From: Pseudomonadota bacterium
GTDB taxonomy: Bacteria; Pseudomonadota; Gammaproteobacteria; Burkholderiales; Burkholderiaceae_C
Length of the DNA: 64,000 nt
Reading direction: 5' to 3'
Assembly (NCBI GenBank): GCA_020161145.1
Contig: JAIUPQ010000002.1
Span: forward strand, 310,001 to 374,000
Made by a program: the position numbers and the translations under genes. Below are positions 54,038-62,533 of this stretch, piece after piece; position 1 is the stretch's first letter, and each line of letters begins with the position of its first letter. The notes beneath the pieces were generated by a model. The model was not told the DNA's origin and searched no databases. It was given only the letters and a program-made list of their open reading frames with translations.

Positions 54038-56386
54038 ATGCGCTTTGCCCCCCTGCTGCTGGCTGCCACTGCCCTGGCCTGGGTGCTGGGCGTGGCCGTG
54101 CAAATGCACCAACCGCTGCTTTGGGCGGGCTGGGTCTATGCGCTATGGGCGGCGGCGGCCTTGGCCATGCTGCTGCTGCGCCGCCCGATGCGGTGGCCAC
54201 TGGCCGCGCTGGTGCTGGCATTTGCCAGCACCGGCTGGCGGGCCAGCGTGCAAGATGGCCAGCGCCTGCCCGCCGTGCTGGAGGGGCGGCCGGTCACTGT
54301 CACCGGCCGCATCGCCGGCCTGCCGGCCCTGTCGGCGCAAGGCCCGCGCTTTGTGCTGGCCGTGGTCGACGCGCCGCCCGGCGTGCCCGCGCGGTTGCTG
54401 CTGCGCTGGCCATCGTCGGCGGATGCCGGCGATGCACAGGCGGGCTGGGCCGGCGCCCCGCCGGCGGTGCACGCGGGCGAGCTCTGGCGGTTGACGGTGC
54501 GGCTGCGGCGCCCGCACGGCAACGCCAACCCCGGTGGTTTCGACGCCGAGCTGTGGCTGTGGGAGCAAGGCATAGGCGCCGTGGGCAGCGTGGCGCCACA
54601 GCGCGCCGGGGACGTCCAGCGTCTGGCGCAGGGCAGCCCCTGGCGCATCGACGCCTGGCGCGAGCGCGTGCGCGACGCGCTGCTGCTGCGCGTGGGCGAG
54701 CAGCCCCAGGCCGGCGTGCTGGCGGCGTTGACCGTGGGCGAGCAAAGCGCCATCGATGGCGCAAGCTGGGAGGTCTTCCGGCGGACCGGCGTGGCCCATC
54801 TGGTCAGCATCAGCGGCCTGCACATCACCGCCTTTGCCTGGCTGGCGCAGGCGCTGCTGGGCCTGCTGTGGCGGCGCAGCGCCACGCTGTGCATGCGCGT
54901 GCCGGCGCCGCTGGCCGCCAGTTGGGGCGGGGTGGCGCTGGCCCTGCTCTACGCCGTGTTCAGCGGCTGGGGCGTGCCGGCCCAGCGCACCGTGTGGATG
55001 CTGGCGCTGGCCGTGGCCGTGCGTGGCAGCGGCCTGGGCTGGCCGGCGCCGCTGCAGGCGCTGCTGGTGGCGGCGGGCGTGCTGCTGCTCGACCCCTGGG
55101 CGTTGATGCAGCCCGGGTTCTGGCTCTCGTTCGGCGCGGTGGTGCTGCTGATGCTGGGCGATGCCCGCACCCCGCGCGGCTGGCGTGCGCATCTGGTGCA
55201 GATGCTGCGCACCCAGGCCCTGGCCAGCGTGGCGCTGGCGCCGCTGGCGGCCGTGCTGTTCCAGCAGGTCAGCGTGGTGGGCCTGCTCGCCAACCTGCTG
55301 GCCGTGCCCTGGATCACCTGGGTGGTGACGCCCCTGGCGCTGGCCGGCATGGTGCTGGCGCCGCTATGGCAGATGGCGGCCTGGGCGCTGGCGCCGCTGC
55401 TGGCGGTGCTCAACGCGCTGGCGGCCTGGCCGCAGGCCATCTGGACGGTGCCGCAGGCGCCGCCCGTGGTGGTTGTGCTGGCCGTTGCGGGCGCCGTGCT
55501 GCTGGCGGCGCGGCTGCCCTGGTGGCTGCGCAGCGCCGGGGTGGTGGCGGTGCTGCCGCTGCTGCTGTGGCGCCCGGCGCCGCTGCCCGATGGGCGCTTC
55601 GAGCTGCTGGCCGCCGACGTGGGGCAGGGCGGCGCGGTGCTGGTGCGCACCCGCCACCATGCGCTGCTGCACGACGCCGGCCCGCGCCTGGGCGACGATG
55701 CCGACGCCGGCCAGCGCGTGCTGGTGCCGCTGCTGCGCGCGCTGGACGTGCGCCGGCTCGATGAGTTGGTCATCAGCCACCAGGACAGCGATCACGTGGG
55801 CGGCGCCGCCTCGGTGCTGGCCGCATTGCCGGTGGCGCAATTGCGCCACCGCCTGCCGCCGGGGCATCCGCTGTTGGCCACCCCCATGCCGGTGCTGCGC
55901 TGCGAGGCCGGGCAGCACTGGGTCTGGGACGGCGTGCGCTTCGCCGTCATGCACCCTGTGGGTGAGATGGCCGGCGCCAAACCCAACGCCCAGTCCTGCG
56001 TGCTGCGCATCGAAGACGCCGCAGGGCGCCGCGCCTGGTTGCTGGCCGACATCGAGGCTGCGCAGGAGGCGGCGCTGCTGGCCAGCCTGCCGCCGCAGGC
56101 GTTGCGCACCGACGTGGCCATCGTCGCCCACCACGGCAGCGCCACGTCATCAAGCGCGGCTTGGCTGGCGGCCACCACACCGCAGGTGGCCGTGGCGCAG
56201 CAGGGTTGGCGCAACCGCTTCAATCACCCGCATCCCGACGTGACGGCGCGCCATGCCGCCATGGGCATCCCGCTGGTGCGCAGCGACACCTGCGGCGCGT
56301 GGACGTGGCGTTCGGACCAGGAGCCGCGCCAAGCCACCTGCGCGCGCCAGGTCATGCGTCGCTATTGGCATTGGCAGCCAGAATAG
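54038..56386 (+). CDS. comEC: DNA internalization competence protein ComEC/Rec2
   Basis: 782 residues. N-terminal helices and a soluble OB-like domain (about 75-180), the competence membrane core with HLVSISGLHITAFAWL and further helices to about 510, and a C-terminal MBL domain with DVGQGGAVLVRT, SHQDSDHVGG (near 580) and VAHHGSATSSS. It forms the inner-membrane channel for single-stranded DNA uptake, and the MBL domain may degrade the other strand. Complete, so uptake capability is plausible together with comEA. Confidence 0.95.
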   Translation: MRFAPLLLAATALAWVLGVAVQMHQPLLWAGWVYALWAAAALAMLLLRRPMRWPLAALVLAFASTGWRASVQDGQRLPAVLEGRPVTVTGRIAGLPALSAQGPRFVLAVVDAPPGVPARLLLRWPSSADAGDAQAGWAGAPPAVHAGELWRLTVRLRRPHGNANPGGFDAELWLWEQGIGAVGSVAPQRAGDVQRLAQGSPWRIDAWRERVRDALLLRVGEQPQAGVLAALTVGEQSAIDGASWEVFRRTGVAHLVSISGLHITAFAWLAQALLGLLWRRSATLCMRVPAPLAASWGGVALALLYAVFSGWGVPAQRTVWMLALAVAVRGSGLGWPAPLQALLVAAGVLLLDPWALMQPGFWLSFGAVVLLMLGDARTPRGWRAHLVQMLRTQALASVALAPLAAVLFQQVSVVGLLANLLAVPWITWVVTPLALAGMVLAPLWQMAAWALAPLLAVLNALAAWPQAIWTVPQAPPVVVVLAVAGAVLLAARLPWWLRSAGVVAVLPLLLWRPAPLPDGRFELLAADVGQGGAVLVRTRHHALLHDAGPRLGDDADAGQRVLVPLLRALDVRRLDELVISHQDSDHVGGAASVLAALPVAQLRHRLPPGHPLLATPMPVLRCEAGQHWVWDGVRFAVMHPVGEMAGAKPNAQSCVLRIEDAAGRRAWLLADIEAAQEAALLASLPPQALRTDVAIVAHHGSATSSSAAWLAATTPQVAVAQQGWRNRFNHPHPDVTARHAAMGIPLVRSDTCGAWTWRSDQEPRQATCARQVMRRYWHWQPE

Positions 56387-56390
56387 GCAC

Positions 56391-56747
56391 ATGGCCTATA
56401 CCGACGCCGAAATCACCGCCCGCCTGGCCGCCGAATTGCCGCACTGGCGGCTGGAGGACGGCTGGATCCGCCGCACCTACAAGACCGCAGGCTGGAAGTC
56501 CACCCTGATGCTGGTGAGCACCATAGGCCACGTCGCCGAGGCCGCCTGGCACCACCCGGACCTGGCGGTGTCTTATGCGTTCGTCATCGTCAAGCTCAAG
56601 ACGCACGACGCCAAGGCGATCACCGACAAGGACTTTGCGCTGGCCGCGCAGATCGAGGCCGTGGTCACCTGGCGTCCGCCCAAGGATGGTTGCCTGGAAG
56701 GCACGCCGGACGACCCGCGGCTGCGCTACCTGCGCTACGAGTCATGA
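56391..56747 (+). CDS. Pterin-4a-carbinolamine dehydratase-like protein
   Basis: 118 residues. PCD fold with AEAAWHHPDLAVSY carrying the paired His-His-Pro-Asp site and VIVKLKTHDAKAITDKDFALA, the conserved THD...T..D..LA block. Classical members recycle tetrahydrobiopterin for phenylalanine hydroxylase; no phhA is seen nearby. PCD-like genes are also associated with H4MPT biosynthesis in methylotrophs, and an H4MPT cluster begins 3.7 kb downstream. It begins 5 bp after the comEC stop. Confidence 0.88.
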   Translation: MAYTDAEITARLAAELPHWRLEDGWIRRTYKTAGWKSTLMLVSTIGHVAEAAWHHPDLAVSYAFVIVKLKTHDAKAITDKDFALAAQIEAVVTWRPPKDGCLEGTPDDPRLRYLRYES

Positions 56748-56748
56748 C

Positions 56749-57281
56749 ATGACGGTGGCGGTCATCCTCGCCTCGGCCCGTTCGGCAGGCAACACGCGCA
56801 CCCTGGTGGACATGTGCTTTGCGGCCGGGGTGTCCATCGAAGATCTGGCTCGCTTGCATGTGGCTGGCTACGCCTATGACGACCGCCACGCCGAAGATGA
56901 CTTCCTGCCGCTGATCCGGCGCTTGTTGGCAGCGGACGTGTGGCTGCTGGCCACGCCGCTTTACTGGTACACAGTCAGTGCGCAGGCCAAGGCCTTCATC
57001 GACCGGCTGACCGATCTCATCACCGTGGCCAAGCCGCTTGGGCGGCAACTGCGTGGCCGCGCGCTGGGCGTGCTCTGCACCGGCACCGACTCCGCACCGC
57101 CCCCGCTTTCGATGAGCCGCTGCGCCTGACCTGCGCCTATCTGGGCATGGCGTTTCTGGGTACGCACTATGCGCGGTTTGAGGGCTTGTATCCGGCTGAT
57201 GTCCAGGCGAGGACGGATGCTGAACGGTTCGGTCAAGCGGCATTGATGTGGCATGCAAGCGGGACGCAGCCAAATGCATGA
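56749..57281 (+). pseudogene. Frameshifted flavodoxin-fold (NADPH-dependent FMN reductase-like) gene
   Basis: ATG at 56749 overlaps closely with the end of the dehydratase gene. The first part encodes VAVILASARSAGNTRTLVD (flavin phosphate loop) and LLATPLYWYTVSAQAKAFID, typical of NAD(P)H oxidoreductases. At a run of five C near 57100-57104 the frame is lost and ends at 57129. The following frame continues the protein convincingly (AFDEPLRLTCAYLGMAFLG, HYARFEGLYPAD) to a stop at 57281. Restoring one base gives about 177 residues. It is either a recent inactivation, a phase-variable run, or a sequencing error. Confidence 0.75.
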
Positions 57282-57347
57282 GCGCGTCGGGCCGTTCCCA
57301 AGTGTGAATCCCGCAGCACGCAGTGCGGAGGGTAGTCCAGTGAGCAC
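57278..57347 (+). repeat. 70-bp dispersed repeat, copy B
   Basis: Second copy of the element at 25734-25803, in direct plus orientation. The 33-bp core 57289-57321 differs from copy A at a single base. It begins inside the last codons of the frameshifted flavoprotein (the ATGAGC includes its TGA stop) and ends GTGAGCAC. It is the left edge of the non-coding stretch before mutL. Confidence 0.75.
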
Positions 57348-57396
57348 TGCGCACGCTCACGCCAACCGGCACCCGCCGGCGGCTCCTGCTGCGGCG

Positions 57397-57416
57397 GTCG
57401 GCGCATGCGCGCCGAC
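57397..57416 (+). repeat. Perfect hairpin in intergenic mosaic
   Basis: GTCGGCGC and GCGCCGAC separated by ATGC make an 8-bp perfect stem. There is no T-run, so it is more likely part of a REP-like element than an intrinsic terminator. Confidence 0.55.
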
Positions 57417-57445
57417 TCCGCTGCGATGCTCGCCCGCAGGCCGGC

Positions 57446-57498
57446 GTCGGGGAACTCACTGCACTCGCTGACGCTCGCTTCATTCAAACAGCCCCGAC
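57446..57498 (+). repeat. Inverted repeat with 7-bp arms in intergenic mosaic
   Basis: GTCGGGG (57446-57452) and CCCCGAC (57492-57498) enclose 39 bases with internal repeated CTCGCT words (CACTCGCTGACGCTCGCTTC). Likely a repeat unit of the same intergenic mosaic. Confidence 0.4.
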
Positions 57499-57921
57499 GA
57501 GTTTGAGGTTGATGCGCGCTGGCGCGCGCCCGGCCTGCGGGCTGTGCGTCTCGCCGCCGCAAAAGTCGCCGTCGGCGGGTGCCGGCTGGCGTGCGCTGGA
57601 GCTCAGTGTGCGACTGGCTTCAACGGCCTGCGCAGTCTGCCAACTCGGTGCCGGCGTGGCGCAGCGGTCGGTCGGCCCGTTGGCGCAGCCGAGGCGCGCA
57701 GTGGAGGATGCCCGCGCGCCGCAGGCGCGTGTTGTGAACTGACTCGGAGCCGCTGTTTGACCGGAGCGAACGCAGTGAACGTAGGGCGTTCGGCGACGGG
57801 GCATCTGGAGCGAGCACCGCAGGGAACCCCGAGCCTCGGGCGAGGGGCAAGGCTTCGGGCTGTCCGGCCGCAGCGCCACGCCGGCACAGCGCGGGGCACC
57901 AGTTGCGCTTGATCCAAACCC

Positions 57922-59715
57922 TCACCGCCCCCGCAAGAACAGCGCGTCCAGCTCCTTGATCGTCAACTGCCGCCAGGTCGGCCGGCCGTGGTTGCATTGG
58001 CCGGCCCGCTCGGTGGCCTCCATCTGGCGCAGCAGCGCGTTCATCTCGTGCAGCGTCAGCGTGCGGTTGGCGCGCACGGCGGCGTGGCAGGCCATGGTGG
58101 CCAGCAACTCGTCGCGGGCGCGGGTGACCAGGTGGCTGGCGTCGCCGCCGTCGATCTCGGCCAGCTCGTGCAGCACCGCGCGCGCCAGTTCCACCGCATC
58201 GCCCCGGGCCAGCGCGGCGGGGCGGGCGCGCACGGCCAGGCGGCCGGGGCCGACGGCGGCCACGTCCAGGCCCAGCGCCGCCAACTCCTCTTGCCGCGCT
58301 TCGGCGGTGGCCAGCTCCAGGTCGCTGGCGGCGAAGGTGGCCGGGATCAGCAGCGGCTGCGCGGCCAGGGGTGCGGCGTCGCTGGCGGTCTTGAGCTGTT
58401 CGTAGACGATGCGCTCGTGCGCGGCGTGCATGTCCACCAGCACCAGCCCCTGCCGGTTCTCGGCCAGCACGTAGACGCCGCCCAGTTGCGCCAGCGCGCG
58501 CCCCAGTGGCCAGTCTTCGGTGGCCTCTGCTGCTGCCTCGGTTGCGCTGGGGACCGGCCAGGGGCGCTCGCGCTCCTGCGCGGCGGGGCGCGCTTCGGGC
58601 ATGGGCGGGGCCTGCAGCAGGGCCAGATCCTGCAGCGACAACGGGCGCTGCGCAGGCGGCGGCGCCCAGGCGCGTGGCGGCGCAGGCTGCGGGGCGGCCG
58701 TTGGCATGGCAGGCGGTGGTTCGGCAGCGGTTGCGGCCAGTGCCGCCGCCACCGTGCGGCGCACGGCCTGATGCACTTCACCGCCGTCGCGAAAGCGCAC
58801 CTCGATCTTGGTGGGGTGCACGTTGACGTCCACGCGCTCGGGCACGATTTCGACGAACAGCACATAGGCGGGCTGCCGCTGGCCATGCAGCACGTCTTCA
58901 TAGGCGCTGCGCACGGCGTGGGTGATGACCTTGTCGCGCACGTACCGGCCATTGACGTAGGCGTACTGCTGGTCGGCCCGCGCGCGGGCGGCCTCGGGCA
59001 GGCCGACGAAGCCGTGCACGCGCAGCGGGCCCACCTGGGCATCGATGGGGCGGCTGGCGGCCGTGAAGGCGTCGCCCAGCACGTCGGCGATGCGGTTGGC
59101 CGACGTGCCGGCGCGCCACTGGGTGTGCAGCTTGCCGTCGTGCCACAGCGCAAACGCCACGTCGGGGTGGGCCAGGGCGTGGCGGCGCAGGCTGTCGGCG
59201 CAGTGCGCCAGTTCGGTGGACTCGCTTTTGAGGAACTTGCGCCGGGCCGGGGTGTTGAAGAACAGCTCACGCATCTCCACCGTGGTGCCCTGAGCACGCG
59301 CGGCAGGGGCCAGCTCGCCATCGCGGGCGTTCAGGCGGTGGGCGTGGGTGGCGCCTTCGGTGCGGCTGATGAGGGCCAGGTCGCTGACCGAGGCGATGGC
59401 GGCCAGCGCCTCGCCGCGAAAGCCCAGCGTCGTGGCGGCTTCAAGGTCGTGCAGGTCGCGGATCTTGCTCGTGGCGTGCCGGCGCAGGGCCAGCGCCAGT
59501 TCTTCGGGCGGGATGCCATCGCCGTCGTCCTCGACGCTGATGGCGCGCACGCCGCCGCCGGTCAGCCGCACGGTGACTTGCGCCGCACCGGCATCCAGCG
59601 CGTTGTCCACCAATTCACGCACCACCGAGGCGGGGCGTTCGACCACTTCACCGGCGGCAATCTGGCTGATGAGTTCGTCGGGCAGGGCGGCGATGGCGCG
59701 GCGGGTGTTCGGCAT
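57922..59715 (-). CDS. mutL: DNA mismatch repair protein MutL
   Basis: 597 residues. GHKL ATPase N-terminus: IAALPDELISQIAAGEVVE, RELVDNALDAGA (Glu and Asn of the ATP site), DDGDGIPPEEL and TLGFRGEALAAI. A Pro/Ala-rich linker (about 335-400) leads to the C-terminal dimerisation domain, with CNHGRPTWRQL near the end. The last domain has no clear DQHAxExxxxE endonuclease motif; it reads VDMHAAHERIVYE (about 425), which keeps an HAxHE-like pattern. It couples MutS recognition to repair. Divergent from dedA. Confidence 0.95.
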   Translation of the reverse strand: MPNTRRAIAALPDELISQIAAGEVVERPASVVRELVDNALDAGAAQVTVRLTGGGVRAISVEDDGDGIPPEELALALRRHATSKIRDLHDLEAATTLGFRGEALAAIASVSDLALISRTEGATHAHRLNARDGELAPAARAQGTTVEMRELFFNTPARRKFLKSESTELAHCADSLRRHALAHPDVAFALWHDGKLHTQWRAGTSANRIADVLGDAFTAASRPIDAQVGPLRVHGFVGLPEAARARADQQYAYVNGRYVRDKVITHAVRSAYEDVLHGQRQPAYVLFVEIVPERVDVNVHPTKIEVRFRDGGEVHQAVRRTVAAALAATAAEPPPAMPTAAPQPAPPRAWAPPPAQRPLSLQDLALLQAPPMPEARPAAQERERPWPVPSATEAAAEATEDWPLGRALAQLGGVYVLAENRQGLVLVDMHAAHERIVYEQLKTASDAAPLAAQPLLIPATFAASDLELATAEARQEELAALGLDVAAVGPGRLAVRARPAALARGDAVELARAVLHELAEIDGGDASHLVTRARDELLATMACHAAVRANRTLTLHEMNALLRQMEATERAGQCNHGRPTWRQLTIKELDALFLRGR

Positions 59716-59774
59716 GGGTCATTCTAAATTTGATGCCTGCGTACACTGGACGGTTTGCATCGCCGCCGTCTTGC

Positions 59775-60431
59775 ATGGACATCGCCTCCTACCTGATCGA
59801 CTTCATTTTGCACGTGGACGTGCATCTGGCCCAGTTCGTGGCCGCCTATGGCACCTGGGTTTACGTGCTGCTGTTCGCCATCATCTTCGTCGAGACGGGG
59901 GTGGTGGTCATGCCGTTTCTGCCGGGCGACTCGCTGCTGTTCGTGGTCGGTGCGCTGGCCGGGGCGGGCGTCATGGACATCAAGGTGGCCATGGCCGTGA
60001 TGGTCACCGCCGCCATCGCCGGCAACCAGTGCAACTACACCATCGGCGCCTGGGTGGGGCCCCGCGTGTTTCAGTGGGAGAACTCGCGCCTGTTCAACAA
60101 AGACGCCTTTGTGCGCACCCACGCGTTTTACGAGCGCTACGGCGGCGTGACGCTGATCGCGGCCCGCTTCATGCCGTTCTTGCGCACGTTTGCGCCCTTC
60201 GTGGCCGGCGTGGCCCAGATGACGCGTGTGCGCTTCACCTTCTTTGACGTGACCGGCGCCTTGCTGTGGGTGCTGAGCATCACCACCGCCGGCTACCTGT
60301 TTGGCAACGTGCCCTGGGTGCAGGCCAACCTGAGCAAAATCATCTGGGCCATGATCCTCATTCCCGGCGTGGTGGCGCTGATCGGCGCCTGGCGGGCGCG
60401 GCGCAAAAGCACCGCCGATGCGCTGTCGTGA
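59775..60431 (+). CDS. DedA-family (VTT domain) membrane protein
   Basis: 218 residues from MDIASYLIDFILH. Four to five membrane segments and the DedA signatures: FVETGVVVMPFLPGDSLLF, GNQCNYTIGAWVG and FERYGG-type region ERYGGVTLIAARFMPFLRTFAP (read in parts) with the conserved Arg. The family includes undecaprenyl-phosphate and polyprenyl-phosphate flippases. Its stop overlaps a palindrome that precedes the H4MPT cluster. Confidence 0.93.
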   Translation: MDIASYLIDFILHVDVHLAQFVAAYGTWVYVLLFAIIFVETGVVVMPFLPGDSLLFVVGALAGAGVMDIKVAMAVMVTAAIAGNQCNYTIGAWVGPRVFQWENSRLFNKDAFVRTHAFYERYGGVTLIAARFMPFLRTFAPFVAGVAQMTRVRFTFFDVTGALLWVLSITTAGYLFGNVPWVQANLSKIIWAMILIPGVVALIGAWRARRKSTADALS

Positions 60432-60440
60432 CACAGTGTC
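60430..60440 (+). promoter_or_regulatory. Perfect 11-bp palindrome upstream of the H4MPT gene cluster
   Basis: GACAC-A-GTGTC is an exact inverted repeat around a single base. It overlaps the dedA stop codon and lies 50 bp before the RFAP synthase start. The position fits an operator for a regulator of the C1 cluster, but short palindromes also arise by chance. Confidence 0.3.
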
Positions 60441-60489
60441 CCGACCCGGCGCGCTAGCCTGCGGGAACATGGCTTGCTAACCTGACCCC

Positions 60490-61599
60490 ATGGTTCAAGC
60501 TGCCGCCCCCTCCCGCACCGTGCGTGTCGCCGCTGTGGGGCGGTTGCACCTGGGCTTTCTCGATCCGGCCGCCACGCTGGGGCGGCGCTTTGGCAGCCTG
60601 GGCCTGATGGTCGAAGGGGCCGCCACCGAGGTGGTGCTGGCACCGCCGCCGGGCGCGGCCGACCGGTTCACCGCTGATGGGGCCGCAGGCGAGGCCGAGT
60701 TGCCGCGCGCCATGGCCCACATCCAATCCCTGCGCGCCCGCACCGGGTTGCCGGCGCCGCTGCATCTGCATCTGGCGCATGTCCTGCCGGCTCACGCAGG
60801 GCTGGGCTCGGGCACGCAACTGGCGCTGGCGGTGGGGCGCGCGTTCGCTCGCTGGCACCGCATTGCGCTGCCCACTGCCACGCTGGCGCATGGGCTGGGG
60901 CGGGGGTTGCGCTCGGGCATCGGCATTGCCGGTTTCGACGAAGGCGGGTTGCTGCTCGATGGCGGCCCGGGTGCCGATGGCACCCCCGCGCCCGTGCTGG
61001 CGCGGCTGGCGGTGCCGCCCGAATGGCGGGTGCTGCTGGTGCAGGATCCGACACGGCGTGGCCTGTCCGGCAGCGAGGAGCGCGCCGCGTTGGCCCGCCT
61101 GGCGCCGCTGGGCCGTGCCCAGGCCGCCGACATCTGCCACCAGGTGCTGATGCAGGTGCTGCCCGGCGTGGCCGGGCGCGACTTTGCCGCGTTTGCCAAC
61201 GGCGTCAGCCAGATGCAGCAGGTGCTGGGTGCGCATTTCGCGCCGGCCCAGGACGGCGAGCCCTATACCAGCGCGGCCGTGGGCAACCTGATGCGCTGGC
61301 TGGCGGCCCACACGCCGGGGCTGATCGGTGCGCCGGTAGGCATCGGCCAGAGCTCCTGGGGCCCCACCGCGTTTGCCGTGCTGCCCAGTGCGCTGGCCGC
61401 CCACACCGTGGTGCAGGCGGCGCTGGCGGCCGAGGCGGCAGCGCCCCATTTGCGGCTGGACGTGGTGGCCGTGCGCAACCAGGGTGCCCAGGTGGCCGAC
61501 TCCGACCAGCCCGCCGCCGCCACCCCGCTGCGCCATGCCAGCGCCGACAGCCTGTGGCGCTGGGCCCAACCCGGCCCCAGCGTCTGGCGCACCCATTGA
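60490..61599 (+). CDS. mptG: Beta-ribofuranosylaminobenzene 5'-phosphate synthase (H4MPT biosynthesis)
   Basis: 369 residues. GHMP-superfamily protein with the RFAP-synthase pattern: AAVGRLHLGFLDP near the N-terminus, LPAHAGLGSGTQLALAVG (GHMP glycine loop, about 99-116), GRGLRSGIGIAGFDEGG (about 137-153) and GIGQSSWGPTAFAVL near 277-291. It condenses 4-aminobenzoate with PRPP in the first committed step of methanopterin synthesis. Neighbouring mtdB and mch use the product cofactor. The symbol follows archaeal naming. Confidence 0.94.
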   Translation: MVQAAAPSRTVRVAAVGRLHLGFLDPAATLGRRFGSLGLMVEGAATEVVLAPPPGAADRFTADGAAGEAELPRAMAHIQSLRARTGLPAPLHLHLAHVLPAHAGLGSGTQLALAVGRAFARWHRIALPTATLAHGLGRGLRSGIGIAGFDEGGLLLDGGPGADGTPAPVLARLAVPPEWRVLLVQDPTRRGLSGSEERAALARLAPLGRAQAADICHQVLMQVLPGVAGRDFAAFANGVSQMQQVLGAHFAPAQDGEPYTSAAVGNLMRWLAAHTPGLIGAPVGIGQSSWGPTAFAVLPSALAAHTVVQAALAAEAAAPHLRLDVVAVRNQGAQVADSDQPAAATPLRHASADSLWRWAQPGPSVWRTH

Positions 61600-61636
61600 C
61601 GCCTGCCGTCCCGTCTCTAGAACCGGAGCCCTTGCC

Positions 61637-62533
61637 ATGTCCCACACCTACATCCTGCACATGTTCACGCCGGCCCAGCACATCAGCCCCTTTGATGTGA
61701 ACATGGCGGCCGACGCCGGCTACCAGCTGCTGCCCGGCTGCACCGAGGTGGGGCTGGACCAGATCACGGCGCTGACCCAGGACGCCATCTTTTCGCGCAG
61801 CCCCAAAGGCCTGGCGCACACGGCCATCTTCATCGGCGGGCGCGACGCCATCCTGGCCGCCGACATGCTGGACCAGGCCCGCGCCGCCATGTTCAAGCCG
61901 TTCATGGTCTCGCTGATGGCCGACCCCAGCGGCGCCTACACCACCGCAGCCGGCATGGTGGCCAGCGTGGTGGCGGCGCTGCAGGCGCAAGGGCAGGCGT
62001 TGGCCGGCCAGCGCGTGGTCATCATGGGCGGCACCGGGCCGGTGGGCCGCATTGCCGCCGTGCTGGCGGCCCAGGCCGGGGCCGACGTGGCGCTGTCCAG
62101 CCATGGCGGGCTGGCGTCCGCCAGCAAGGCGGCCGAGGCCACCGGCCAGCGCTTCGGGGTCAGACTGGGGGCGGTCAGCGGCGCCGATCGCGAGGCCGTG
62201 CGCGCGGCCTTGGCCGGGGCCGATGTGCTGCTGGCCTGCGCCGCCGCCGGCGTCCAGGTGGTGACTGCGCAAGACCTGACGCACGCCAAACGGCTCAAGG
62301 TGGCCGCCGACGTCAACGCCGTGCCGCCTGAAGGCATTGCCGGCGTGGGCGTCAAAGACAACGCCAAGCCACTGGCCGGCACCCAGGCCGTGGGCATCGG
62401 GGCGCTGGCCATTGGCAACGTCAAATACCAGACCCAGAACCGCCTGCTCAAGCGCATGGCGGCCAGCGACACGCCGCTGGTGCTGAGCTTTACAGAGGCC
62501 TTCGAGACGGCCCAGGCCTATCTGCAGGAGTGA
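61637..62533 (+). CDS. mtdB: NAD(P)-dependent methylene-H4MPT dehydrogenase
   Basis: 298 residues, GGAG at 61624-61627 upstream. N-terminal MSHTYILHMFTPAQHISPFD and DAGYQLLPG are typical of MtdB. Rossmann dinucleotide loop VVIMGGTGPVGRIAAVLAA at about 126-144, and C-terminal GIGALAIGNVKYQTQ. It oxidises methylene-H4MPT to methenyl-H4MPT in formaldehyde oxidation. Distinguished from MtdA by its sequence and by the H4MPT context. Overlaps the next gene by 4 bp (GTGA). Confidence 0.95.
   Translation: MSHTYILHMFTPAQHISPFDVNMAADAGYQLLPGCTEVGLDQITALTQDAIFSRSPKGLAHTAIFIGGRDAILAADMLDQARAAMFKPFMVSLMADPSGAYTTAAGMVASVVAALQAQGQALAGQRVVIMGGTGPVGRIAAVLAAQAGADVALSSHGGLASASKAAEATGQRFGVRLGAVSGADREAVRAALAGADVLLACAAAGVQVVTAQDLTHAKRLKVAADVNAVPPEGIAGVGVKDNAKPLAGTQAVGIGALAIGNVKYQTQNRLLKRMAASDTPLVLSFTEAFETAQAYLQE

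Larger units (their letters stand above)
57348..57921. other. Repeat-rich non-coding stretch before mutL
   Basis: No reading frame here shows protein-family character, and codon pattern differs from the neighbouring genes. The stretch contains a perfect 8-bp stem hairpin (57397-57416, GTCGGCGC-ATGC-GCGCCGAC), longer-range arms GTCGGGG/CCCCGAC (57446-57452 and 57492-57498) enclosing CACTCGCTGACGCTCGCTTC, and a further GC hairpin near 57828-57845. It looks like a mosaic of interspersed intergenic elements rather than a decayed gene. Confidence 0.55.

Noticed and set aside
57290..57321. Possible tRNA T-arm because of TGAATCCC
   Set aside because: No acceptor stem, D-arm or anticodon arm can be built around it; it is the core of the 70-bp repeat.
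57484..57879. Small proteins in the mutL upstream gap, both strands
   Set aside because: Frames are Arg/Ala/Pro-rich without ribosome-binding sites or similarity; the DNA is repeat-like.
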